From Streptacidiphilus melanogenes (GTDB lineage: Bacteria > Actinomycetota > Actinomycetes > Streptomycetales > Streptomycetaceae), in contig NZ_BBPP01000006.1 in the NCBI RefSeq assembly GCF_000787835.1, positions 34,186 to 98,185 on the forward strand: a DNA stretch of 64,000 nt. The letters are read 5' to 3'. Under the pieces are notes generated by a model. That model was not told where the DNA came from and searched no databases. It was given only the letters and a program-made list of their open reading frames with translations. The position numbers and the translations under genes were made by a program. Positions within the stretch are counted from its first letter, which is position 1; each line of letters opens with the position of its first letter. Shown one piece after another: positions 7,562-15,443 of this stretch.

Positions 7562-8509
7562 ATGTCCGCTCACCACCTGACCACGTTCCACGGCCTTCCG
7601 GTCTTCGACCTTCCGTCGGCCGACGCGTCCGAGCCGCTCCCGGCGGCCGACTCCGTGGCCTGGCGCCTGCGCCGCGACTGGGACGACGAGGAGGACTTCG
7701 ACGGCCTCTGGCGGCGCTTCCTGGACGCCGTCCGCACCGAGGACGTGCGGGCGCTGGTCATCGGCGCCTGGGACGAGGAGATGTACGAGGACGACGCCCT
7801 CGCGCCGGTGCTGCAGGCCGTCCTCGACGCGAAGGACCGTTTCCCGCGCCTGCGCGCCTTCTTCCTCGCCGACCTCGAGTCGGAGGAGAACGAGATCTCC
7901 TGGATCCAGCAGCAGGACCTGGCACCGCTGTTGGAGGCGTTCCCCACCCTGGAGGAGCTCGGCGCGCGCGGCGCCCACCGCGTCTTCACGCCGGTCCAGC
8001 ACGCGTCACTGCGCAGGCTGCGCCTCGAATCCGGCGGCTTGGCCAAGGAGGTGGTGCACGGTGTCAGCGAGAGCAAGCTCCCGGCGCTGGAGTACCTGGA
8101 ACTCTGGCTCGGCTCCGAGAACTACGGCGGCGACACGACCGTCGCCGATCTCGCGCCGCTGCTGGCCGGCGACCGCTTCCCGGCGCTGCGTCACCTCGGG
8201 CTGCAGGACAGCGAAATCCAGGACGAGATCGCCGCGGCCGTGGCCGCCGCCCCGGTCGTCCCGATGCTGACCTCGCTCAGCCTCTCCATGGGCGTGCTCA
8301 CCGACACGGGCGCCGAGGCACTGCTGCACGGCCAGCCGCTGACCCACCTCGAACGGCTCGACCTGCACCACCACTTCCTCTCCGACGGCATGATGCAGCG
8401 CCTGCGCGAGGCGCTCGAACCGGCCGAGGTCGAGCTGGACCTGAGCGGGCAAAGCACCCCGCACCAGTGGAACGACCAGGTCTGGCACTACGTCGCGGTC
8501 TCGGAGTAG
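7562..8509 (+). CDS. STM4015 family leucine-rich-repeat-like protein
   Basis: The 315-residue acidic protein has repeated Leu-rich segments (PALEYLELWLG, PALRHLGLQDSEI, HLERLDLHHHFL) typical of bacterial LRR-like proteins. It begins HLTTFHGLPVFDL, the conserved opening of the STM4015 family. It is the first gene of a co-directional STM4015-STM4014-STM4013-STM4012-STM4011 set. LRR proteins usually bind other proteins, so it could be a scaffold or a substrate of the neighbouring enzymes; this is inference. ATG 7562 is chosen because GGAG at 7550-7553 gives an 8-base spacing; GTG 7553 overlaps that site. Confidence 0.85.
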   Translation: MSAHHLTTFHGLPVFDLPSADASEPLPAADSVAWRLRRDWDDEEDFDGLWRRFLDAVRTEDVRALVIGAWDEEMYEDDALAPVLQAVLDAKDRFPRLRAFFLADLESEENEISWIQQQDLAPLLEAFPTLEELGARGAHRVFTPVQHASLRRLRLESGGLAKEVVHGVSESKLPALEYLELWLGSENYGGDTTVADLAPLLAGDRFPALRHLGLQDSEIQDEIAAAVAAAPVVPMLTSLSLSMGVLTDTGAEALLHGQPLTHLERLDLHHHFLSDGMMQRLREALEPAEVELDLSGQSTPHQWNDQVWHYVAVSE

Positions 8510-8529
8510 CGGCGGGAAGGGGCCGGACC

Positions 8530-8721
8530 ATGTCTGTCGAGAACCACCTCAGCACCTTCCACTCCCCGCCCGTCGTCGACGTCACCGAACTGACGGAGAG
8601 GGCCGAGCGCCTGCGCGGTGCGCTGGAACCGGCGGGCGTCGCCGTGGACCTGAGCGAGGCGCAGGTCCCACAGCAGGACGACGACGAGCACCCGTGGCTC
8701 TTCGTCGCGGTCTCGGAGTGA
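8530..8721 (+). CDS. Mini-STM4015: internally deleted paralogue, 63 residues
   Basis: This short gene joins the first about 18 residues of an STM4015-type protein (HLSTFHSPPVVDV) directly to its last about 42 residues (RLRGALEPAGVAVDLS ... FVAVSE). About 250 residues of the LRR body are missing, yet the reading frame, start and stop are intact. The C-terminal ends of the two proteins match closely (both end VAVSE). It sits 20 bases after the full-length gene and touches the STM4014 gene. It is either the scar of an in-frame deletion in a tandem duplicate, or a functional micro-protein that keeps only the terminal recognition segments. Confidence 0.75.
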   Translation: MSVENHLSTFHSPPVVDVTELTERAERLRGALEPAGVAVDLSEAQVPQQDDDEHPWLFVAVSE

Positions 8722-8726
8722 TCGAC

Positions 8727-9935
8727 GTGTCCACCCCTGCCTCCGTCCGCTTCGCGGTCGTCGGCGTGCCCGGCAACCGGCGCGTCGAGATGTTCGCCGA
8801 GGCCGTGCGCGCAGCCGGTCTCGACACGCCCCTTGTCGTCCCTTGGCTGGAGGTCCTGACTCCGGGCGCGGCCGACCGGCCGGTTCTGCCGCCGGGCTGC
8901 CTGGTCCGGGTCGACTCGCCCGGCGAGGACGAGGCGGTGGACCGACTGCTGCGCGGCGAGGCGCTGGGCGGGGGCTGGGCGCCGACCAGGGTCGAGGGCG
9001 GCGCGGCCTGGTACGCGGGCTTTCGCAGCGGTCTGCGCACGCTCGCCGACGCCGTTGCGGCGACGCCCGACTGCCGACTGCTCGCCGATCCGGACGACAT
9101 CGCCGTGATGTTCGACAAGCGGCTCACCCATGCGCGTCTCGCCGCCGCGGACGTTCCGGTGCCGCCGGTGCTGCTCCAGGGCGCGGGCGGGGTCTCCGGC
9201 TGGGAGGAGCTGCGGCAGCTGCTGCGCGAGCAGCGCATGCCCCGCGTCTTCGTCAAGCCCGCACACGGATCGTCGGGTTCGGGCGTGGTCGCTCTGGAGC
9301 TCGGTCCCGACGGGCAGGCCACGGCCACCACCTCCGCCCAGCTGACCACGACCGCGGACGGCGCGGTGGAGCTGTTCAACTCCCTCCGGGTGCGGCGCTA
9401 CCGGGACGAGTCGGAACTGCGCGCGCTCTTCGACGCGCTGGCTTCCGAGCGGCTGCACGTCGAGCGCTGGCTCCCGAAGGCCGCGCAGGGCGGCCGCCCG
9501 GCCGACCTGCGCGTCGTGGTGACGGCGGGTCGGGCCACCCACCTGGTCGTCCGCACCAGCTCGCACCCCATGACCAACCTCCACCTCGGCGGCAGCCGGG
9601 GCGACGTCGCCCAGCTGCGCGAGGCGGTCGGCGCTCGCTGGTCCGCGCTGCTGGAGACGGCAGAGCAGGCTGCGGCCTGCTTCCCCGGCAGCCCGTCCGT
9701 CGGCGTGGACATCCTGCCCGCCACGGGCTGGCAGCGCTTCCGCGTCGGCGAGGTCAACGCCTTCGGCGACCTGCTGCCCGGTCTCACCGGTCTGCCCGGC
9801 AGCGGCGCGGAGGGCCTGGACACGTACGCCGCCTTCGTCACCGCGACCACCTCGCGCCTCGCCGCCACCCCGTCCACATCCCACACCGGGATCCCCCGCA
9901 CCACCACGCACCGAGAGCTCATCCCATGCCCCTGA
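8727..9935 (+). CDS. STM4014 family ATP-grasp-like protein
   Basis: The 402-residue protein has an N-terminal pre-ATP-grasp-like region (RFAVVGVPGNRRVEMF) and a central nucleotide-binding region (DKRLTHARLAAADVPVP, then VFVKPAHGSSGSGVVAL). A C-terminal segment, FRVGEVNAFGDLLPG, holds the likely metal-binding Glu and Asn. ATP-grasp enzymes make amide-like bonds with an acyl-phosphate intermediate, so it may ligate a small molecule or amino acid to the cluster's substrate. GTG 8727 is placed 8 bases after GGAG (8715-8718); GTG 8718, overlapping the previous stop, is an alternative. It overlaps the next gene by 10 bases. Confidence 0.82.
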   Translation: MSTPASVRFAVVGVPGNRRVEMFAEAVRAAGLDTPLVVPWLEVLTPGAADRPVLPPGCLVRVDSPGEDEAVDRLLRGEALGGGWAPTRVEGGAAWYAGFRSGLRTLADAVAATPDCRLLADPDDIAVMFDKRLTHARLAAADVPVPPVLLQGAGGVSGWEELRQLLREQRMPRVFVKPAHGSSGSGVVALELGPDGQATATTSAQLTTTADGAVELFNSLRVRRYRDESELRALFDALASERLHVERWLPKAAQGGRPADLRVVVTAGRATHLVVRTSSHPMTNLHLGGSRGDVAQLREAVGARWSALLETAEQAAACFPGSPSVGVDILPATGWQRFRVGEVNAFGDLLPGLTGLPGSGAEGLDTYAAFVTATTSRLAATPSTSHTGIPRTTTHRELIPCP

Positions 9936-10849
9936 CCGACCCTCCCGCGCCGGGCGCGATCCCGCGCTCCCCCGACCTCGACATGAACGAGATCGTCGGC
10001 AGCCACGACATCCTGCTCGTCACCCTGGACACCCTGCGCTACGACGTCGCCCAGGAGTTGGCCGCGGCCGGTCGACTGCCGAACCTCGCCGCCGCGGTGC
10101 TGCCGTCCGGACGATGGGAGCGCCGGCACAGTCCCGGCAGCTTCACCTACGCGGCCCACCAGGCCATCTTCGCGGGCTTCCTGCCGACCCCGGCGGAGCC
10201 GGACGGCCCGCGCGAGCGGCTTTTCGCCGCGCGCTTCGCCGGCAGCGAGACGACCGCCCCGGCGACGTACGTCTACGACACGCCCGACCTGGTCTCCGGC
10301 CTGGCCGCGTCCGGCTACCGGACCGTGTGCATCGGGGGTGTCGGCTTCTTCAACAAGCAGGCGGCGCTGGGTTCGGTGCTGCCCGGCCTGTTCCAGGAGA
10401 GCCACTGGTCGCCCGAGCTCGGGGTCACCTCGCCCACCTCCTTCGAGTCACAGGTCGCCCTCGCCGAGCAGATCTCGGCCGGACACCGGCCCGAGCAGCC
10501 GCTCTTCCTCTTCGTCAACGTCCCGGCGCTGCACCAGCCCAACTGGTTCCACCTGCCCGGCGCGACACGCGAGCACGGCGACAACCGCGCGTCCCACGCG
10601 GCCGCCCTGGAGTACGTCGACGCCCACATCGGCCGCCTCTTCGGGGCGATGCGCCGACGCCGTCCCTGCCTCGCGATCGTCTGCTCCGACCACGGCACCG
10701 CCTACGGGGACGACGAGTACCACGGCCACCGCCTCGGCCACGAGGTCGTCTGGACCGTCCCCTACGCCCACGCGGTGCTGCCGGCCGAGCCCCAAGCCTC
10801 CTCCGCACCCACGCCCATGCCCATGCCCACGCCTGAGGAGACGCCGTGA
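9926..10849 (+). CDS. STM4013/SEN3800 family sulfatase-like hydrolase
   Basis: The 307-residue protein has an alkaline-phosphatase-superfamily layout: LLVTLDTLRYD (metal-binding Asp) near the N-terminus, FLFVNVPALHQPN in the middle and CSDHGTAYG with the metal-binding Asp-His pair, then HRLGHEVVWTVPY. The classical sulfatase CxPxR formylglycine site is absent; the matching region reads SPGSFTYAAHQAIFAG, so a Ser or Thr is the probable nucleophile. It may therefore be a phosphatase or transferase rather than a sulfatase. The C-terminus is a Pro/Met-rich tail. It overlaps both neighbours. Confidence 0.82.
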   Translation: MPLTDPPAPGAIPRSPDLDMNEIVGSHDILLVTLDTLRYDVAQELAAAGRLPNLAAAVLPSGRWERRHSPGSFTYAAHQAIFAGFLPTPAEPDGPRERLFAARFAGSETTAPATYVYDTPDLVSGLAASGYRTVCIGGVGFFNKQAALGSVLPGLFQESHWSPELGVTSPTSFESQVALAEQISAGHRPEQPLFLFVNVPALHQPNWFHLPGATREHGDNRASHAAALEYVDAHIGRLFGAMRRRRPCLAIVCSDHGTAYGDDEYHGHRLGHEVVWTVPYAHAVLPAEPQASSAPTPMPMPTPEETP

Positions 10850-12282
10850 CCGTCACCGACCTGCGCATCCCCGGCCTGGACACGGGTGAGTCCCCGTACC
10901 AGAGCTATGTCTACGCGTACCCCCACAAGACCGCGTACCGGCCGCTGTCCCCGCGCCCGCGCCTCGCGGACCTCTGGGCGGCGGAGCCCAAGCACGCCCT
11001 CTCGCTCTACGCGCACATCCCCTTCTGCGAGGTCCGCTGCGGCTTCTGCAACCTGTTCACCCGGATCGGCGCCCCGGACGGGCTCAGCACCGCCTACCTC
11101 GACGCGCTCGACCGGCAGGCCGCCCGGACCGCCGAGGCGCTGAACGCCGCCCCCGGCGACGAGCCGCGCTTCGCCCAGGCCGCCTTCGGCGGGGGCACCC
11201 CCACCTTCCTGACGGCGGACGAACTCACGCGCCTCTGCGACATCATGGAACGCCGCCTGGGCGTCGACCTGCGCGCGGTGCCGCTCTCCGTCGAAGCCTC
11301 GCCCGCGACGGCCACGGCCGACCGGCTCGCCGTCCTCGCGTCGCGCGGCGCCACCCGGCTCAGCCTCGGCGTGCAGAGCTTCGTGGACGCGGAGGCCCGC
11401 GCGGCGGTCCGGCCGCAGCACCGGGCCGATGTCGAGACGGCGATCGGCCGCGTCCGCGAGGCGCGGATACCGATCCTCAACCTCGACCTCATCTACGGCA
11501 TCGAGGGCCAGACCGAGACCAGTTGGCGCCGGTCGCTGGACGCGGCGCTCGCCTTCGAGCCCGAGGAGCTGTACCTCTACCCGCTCTACGTCCGCCCGTT
11601 GACCGGCCTCGGCCGCCGAGCCGAGCCAGGCGCCCGGCCGGGCGAAGCGACCCCGGGCGACCCCGCGCAGGGTGACACCACCCCGACCGGCACCGATCCG
11701 GTCTGGGACGCCCAGCGCCTCGCCCTCTACCGGCAGGGCCGCGACCACCTGCTGGCTCACGGCTACGAGCAGGTCTCCATGCGGATGTTCCGGCGTGCCG
11801 CCTCTCCGCAGGCCGGCGGCACCGAGTACTGCTGCCAGACCGACGGCATGGTGGGGCTGGGCTGCGGCGCCCGCTCCTACACGAGCCGTCTGCACTACTC
11901 CTTCGACTACGCGGTCTCCACCGCCGAGGTGCGTGGCATCATCGACGACTACGTCGCCCGTTCCGCTGCGGACTTCGGGTACGCCGAGGTGGGCTTCGCG
12001 ATGACTCCGGACGAGGCCCGGCGCCGTCATCTGGTGCAGTCCCTGCTCCAGGCCGAGGGCTTGGACGTCCCCGGCTACCGGAGCCGCTTCGGCGGCGATC
12101 CGTCCGCCGACTTCGCCACCGAGCTGACCCGGCTCCACGAACGCGGCTGGCTCGACGCCGCGACGACGGCAGCGGACCGGATCCGCCTCTCGGCGGAGGG
12201 GCTCGCCCACTCCGACGCGATAGGTCCCGCGTTCTTCTCTCCCGGGGTCCGTGCCGCGATGGCCGCCTACGAGGCGAGGTGA
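10846..12282 (+). CDS. STM4012 family radical SAM protein (HemN-like)
   Basis: The 478-residue protein carries the radical SAM iron-sulfur motif as Cys61-x3-Cys65-x2-Cys68 (HIPFCEVRCGFCNLF). It continues with HemN-like features: FGGGTPTFL, LSLGVQSF and DLIYGIEGQT. HemN-like enzymes include coproporphyrinogen dehydrogenases and methyltransferase-like relatives; here a cluster-specific substrate is more likely. Residues about 245-290 form a Gly/Pro/Asp-rich insertion with repeated GDxxPGD-like sequence. It starts at GTG 10846, overlapping the preceding stop by 4 bases. Confidence 0.87.
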   Translation: MTVTDLRIPGLDTGESPYQSYVYAYPHKTAYRPLSPRPRLADLWAAEPKHALSLYAHIPFCEVRCGFCNLFTRIGAPDGLSTAYLDALDRQAARTAEALNAAPGDEPRFAQAAFGGGTPTFLTADELTRLCDIMERRLGVDLRAVPLSVEASPATATADRLAVLASRGATRLSLGVQSFVDAEARAAVRPQHRADVETAIGRVREARIPILNLDLIYGIEGQTETSWRRSLDAALAFEPEELYLYPLYVRPLTGLGRRAEPGARPGEATPGDPAQGDTTPTGTDPVWDAQRLALYRQGRDHLLAHGYEQVSMRMFRRAASPQAGGTEYCCQTDGMVGLGCGARSYTSRLHYSFDYAVSTAEVRGIIDDYVARSAADFGYAEVGFAMTPDEARRRHLVQSLLQAEGLDVPGYRSRFGGDPSADFATELTRLHERGWLDAATTAADRIRLSAEGLAHSDAIGPAFFSPGVRAAMAAYEAR

Positions 12283-12286
12283 GCCC

Positions 12287-13231
12287 GTGGGCGACGACGC
12301 GCTGACCATCCTCTACCGGGGCCCGCTCGCCTCCTGCGACTACGACTGCCCTTACTGCCCGTTCGCCAAGCGCCGCGACAGCCGGGCCGAGCTGACGGCC
12401 GACCGCGAGGCGTTGGAGCGCTTCGCCGCCTGGGTGCGGGGGCAGCGGGAGACCGGGCTCTCGCTGCTGTTCACGCCCTGGGGCGAGGGCCTCGTCCGGT
12501 CCTGGTACCGGCGCACGCTGGCCGAGTTGAGCCGGCTTCCGCACGTGCGGCGGGTGGCGATCCAGACCAATCTCAGCCACCGCACCGACTGGGTCGGGCA
12601 GGCCTGCCCGGCCACGCTCGCCCTGTGGACGACGTACCACCCGGGACAGGTCGGCCATGACCGCTTCCTCGCCAAATGCCGCGAGCTGGACGCGCGCGGC
12701 ATCCGCTACAGCGTGGGCGTGGTCGGCGATCCGGCCCACCTCGAGGCGGCCCGGCGGATGCGTGCCGCCCTGCCCGAGCACGTCTACCTCTGGGTCAACG
12801 CCCAGGAGGGGCGCCGCTACACCGACGCCGAGGCCGAGCCGTGGGTGGCGCTGGACCCGCTCTTCCCCTTCAGCCGTGACCCGCACCCGAGCGCGGGTCG
12901 GGTCTGCCGGACGGGTGAGACGGTGGTCTCGGTGGACGGCGAGGGAACGGTCCGGCGCTGCCACTTCGTGAAGCAGCCGCTCGGCAACCTCTACGACGGC
13001 TCGTACCGCGCCGCGCTACGCCCGCGACCGTGCCCGCTCGCCGTCTGCGACTGCCACATCGGCTACGTGCACCTGGAGTCGCTCCCGCTCTACGACGTCT
13101 TCGCGGGCGGCGTGCTCGAGCGGATCCCCGCCGCCTGGCCGCGACCGGCGAACGCCGACCGGGCGGCCGTACCGAGCCGGTCGAGGCCGACGACGACGGC
13201 CGCGAGCACGACGAACTCTACGGTCAGCTGA
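12287..13231 (+). CDS. STM4011 family radical SAM protein
   Basis: The 314-residue protein has Cys17-x3-Cys21-x2-Cys24 (SCDYDCPYCPFAK) as its radical SAM cluster motif. A C-terminal Cys group follows (HFVKQPLG region, then CPLAVCDCHIGYVHL) that resembles the auxiliary cluster-binding segment of SPASM/twitch-type enzymes. GAGGTGA at 12276-12282 supports the GTG start at 12287. The last about 47 codons are antisense to the C-terminus of the convergent Pr6Pr gene, and the final Ser/Thr/Arg-rich residues look unlike a folded domain. It is the last gene of the STM401x set. Confidence 0.85.
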   Translation: MGDDALTILYRGPLASCDYDCPYCPFAKRRDSRAELTADREALERFAAWVRGQRETGLSLLFTPWGEGLVRSWYRRTLAELSRLPHVRRVAIQTNLSHRTDWVGQACPATLALWTTYHPGQVGHDRFLAKCRELDARGIRYSVGVVGDPAHLEAARRMRAALPEHVYLWVNAQEGRRYTDAEAEPWVALDPLFPFSRDPHPSAGRVCRTGETVVSVDGEGTVRRCHFVKQPLGNLYDGSYRAALRPRPCPLAVCDCHIGYVHLESLPLYDVFAGGVLERIPAAWPRPANADRAAVPSRSRPTTTAASTTNSTVS

Positions 13232-13821
13232 GCGATCTGCAGGCCGACCCAGCCGTACCCGTGACCGGTGGGGTCCAGGAAGAAGTAGGGGTAGCGGTTG
13301 GGGAAGTAGGGGAATAGTGCGGCGCGAAGCTCCGTCAGTCCGGCGTAGCCGAGCGGGAAGGCGAGCCAGAGGGGCAGGTCGCGCCAGCGGGAGGCGTTGC
13401 GCGGGCGGCAGCAGAGCCAGTCCACCAGCACCATGATCGGCGTGGTGTAGTGCAGGAGCAGCAGCGACCAGCTCTGCAGGCGGTCCGCGCCGCTGCCGTG
13501 CGTCAGGCCGGGGAGCGGGCTCGCTCCGTGGTTGAGCACGATGTGCGCGACCAGGCCGGTGATCAGGATGTAAAGGGTCACGGCGCCGCGCAGCCGCGGC
13601 GCCGGGCCGTCGACGGTGCGCCGGGTGACCATCCGGTAGAGGGCGGCCGTGAAGTAGCCGAGGACGAGCACGTTGCTCTCGACGGTGAAGTACACCAGCG
13701 AACTGGTCCCGGTGATCAGCCCGCCTCCGGCGGAGAGGACGATGCCGATCCGCCACCAGAGGGCGGCGCTCATCCACACGGACCCGTTTGCTTCGCCGTT
13801 CTGTTCCACGCTCTGTACCAC
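13090..13821 (-). CDS. Pr6Pr family membrane protein
   Basis: The 243-residue protein has about six hydrophobic helices, with TSSLVYFTVESNVLVL, AHIVLNHG, LLHYTTPIMVLVDW and a YPYFFLDPTGHGYGW segment typical of Pr6Pr (FAR-17a/AIG1-like) membrane proteins. Function in bacteria is unknown. It starts at GTG 13821; an in-frame ATG at 13773 is the alternative. Its 3' end overlaps the 3' end of the convergent STM4011 gene by 142 bases, so one or both C-termini may be longer than in relatives. Confidence 0.8.
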   Translation of the reverse strand: MVQSVEQNGEANGSVWMSAALWWRIGIVLSAGGGLITGTSSLVYFTVESNVLVLGYFTAALYRMVTRRTVDGPAPRLRGAVTLYILITGLVAHIVLNHGASPLPGLTHGSGADRLQSWSLLLLHYTTPIMVLVDWLCCRPRNASRWRDLPLWLAFPLGYAGLTELRAALFPYFPNRYPYFFLDPTGHGYGWVGLQIAQLTVEFVVLAAVVVGLDRLGTAARSAFAGRGQAAGIRSSTPPAKTS

Positions 13822-14132
13822 TGCCTCGCGACGTCGGACCGGATCGCCGCACTCTACCGGCGGGTAGCCCCCGGGGGTAGCTCTCCCGACCGAACGACAC
13901 GCGCCACGCCAAACGCATATTTCCAGCCATGTCGGGAAGATCCCTCCGCATACGATGCACCCTTACCGCACTTGTGTTCGACCAGTTCTCGAACGCCGGA
14001 CCGACGACAGTTCGCAGGCGGCAAACGGCTCAGACCCTCCTGTCGATCCTCTGTTCCGGCTCGGAGGATGGACGCGCTCGGCGTGCCGCCCGGCACGTCG
14101 GGGGGTTAGGTGGACTTGGGAGGAGGAGAACC
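13822..14132. other. Divergent intergenic region before the ergothioneine operon
   Basis: This 311-base stretch separates the minus-strand Pr6Pr gene from egtA and should hold both promoters. Visible items are a GC-rich near-palindrome around 13863-13880 (GTAGCCCCCGGGGGTAGC) and a CATACGAT box near 13950 that could be a -10 element for egtA. No gene is supported in it. Confidence 0.5.
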
Positions 14133-15443
14133 GTGGACCATGAACGCGATGCCGGCAGGCCGGACGAGCTCACGCTCGACAGGGCGGCCGGCCACATCCA
14201 CGGCGTGTGCTTCAAGACCGGGCCGCCCGGAAACGCGGGCGTCGAGCTGGAATGGCTGGTCCTCGACCGCACACAGCCGCACCGTCCCGTACCGCCCGAG
14301 CGCCTCGACGCGGCGCTCGCGCCCCTTCCGACGAGGGACGGAAGACTGCCGAGCGGCACACTGCTGACCCGCGAACCCGGCGGGCAGCTGGAACTGAGCA
14401 CGTCCTGCGCGCCAGGCCCCCTCGCCTGCGTCACCACGGCCGCCGACGACCTCGCACTGGTCCGGCAGGCCCTCGACGAGCAGGGCCTCGACCTCTCCGG
14501 TTACGGCCTGGATCCGTACCGCGACTCGCCGCGGGTGCTCGACCATCCGCGTTACGCGGCCATGGAGGCCTACCTCGACCGCATCGGCCCATGGGGCCGG
14601 ATGATGATGCGCTCCACCGCCGCCTTCCAGCTCAACCTCGACGCCGGCACCGAGAACGGCGGCATCGACGGCTATCGCGCCCGCTGGCAGCTGGTCCACC
14701 GGCTCGGCCCGGTGCTGGTCGCCGCCTTCGCGAACTCCCCGCTGTGGCACGGCAAACCCACCGGATGGCGGTCCACCCGCCAGGCCGTCTGGGAACACCT
14801 CGACCCGAGCCGCACCCGTCCCCCGCTGGGTCTGCCCGCCGACGCCGACCCGCGCGACGCGTGGGCGCGCTTCGCCCTCGACGCCGGGCTGCTCTGCCTG
14901 CAGCGCACCCCGCCCGCCGACTGGACCGCCCCGCCCGGCCACACCTTCGCCAGCTGGCTGCAGGGCGGCATCACCGAGCGTCCGCCCACGCAGGAGGACC
15001 TCGACTACCACCTGAGCACGCTCTTCCCGCCCGTCCGCCCCCGCGGCTGGCTGGAGCTGCGGATGATCGACGCCCAGCCGGGCGACGGCTGGCTCGTCCC
15101 GGCGCTGCTCACCACGGTGCTGCTGGACGACCCGGACGCCGCCCGGGCGGCCTGGTCGGCGACGGAACCGCTCTGCGCGGCGTCCTCGCCGTTCCCCGCG
15201 CAGTCGGTCTGGTCCCGCGCGGCACGGCTGGGCCCGTCCGCGCCCGAGTTCGCCAAGGCCGCACTGGCCTGCTTCGAGGTCGCGGACGCCGCGCTCACCC
15301 GGGCGGGCGTCCCCGCCTCGCTGCGCGAAGCCGTTGCGGCCTTCGCCGAGCGCTACCCCGCCCGCGGGCGATGTCCCGCCGACGACCTCCTGGACGACCG
15401 CGTCGCTGGTCGACCCGCCCATCCGGAAGGACTCCTCCGATGA
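14133..15443 (+). CDS. egtA: EgtA, glutamate-cysteine ligase of ergothioneine synthesis
   Basis: The 436-residue protein is a GCS2-like ligase that makes gamma-glutamylcysteine, the thiol donor for EgtB. Visible family features are the GVELEWLVLD motif near the N-terminus, the GGQLELSTSC segment, MMMRSTAAFQLNLDAG in the middle and a RGWLELRMIDAQPG stretch. GTG 14133 is preceded by a GGAGGAGGAG-type ribosome site at about 14119-14128. Its stop overlaps the egtB start by 4 bases (ATGA). It is the first gene of egtA-egtB-egtC-egtD. Confidence 0.93.
   Translation: MDHERDAGRPDELTLDRAAGHIHGVCFKTGPPGNAGVELEWLVLDRTQPHRPVPPERLDAALAPLPTRDGRLPSGTLLTREPGGQLELSTSCAPGPLACVTTAADDLALVRQALDEQGLDLSGYGLDPYRDSPRVLDHPRYAAMEAYLDRIGPWGRMMMRSTAAFQLNLDAGTENGGIDGYRARWQLVHRLGPVLVAAFANSPLWHGKPTGWRSTRQAVWEHLDPSRTRPPLGLPADADPRDAWARFALDAGLLCLQRTPPADWTAPPGHTFASWLQGGITERPPTQEDLDYHLSTLFPPVRPRGWLELRMIDAQPGDGWLVPALLTTVLLDDPDAARAAWSATEPLCAASSPFPAQSVWSRAARLGPSAPEFAKAALACFEVADAALTRAGVPASLREAVAAFAERYPARGRCPADDLLDDRVAGRPAHPEGLLR

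Noticed and set aside
13854-14096. Small minus-strand gene between Pr6Pr and egtA
   Set aside because: No ribosome site, no recognisable motif and composition typical of non-coding DNA.
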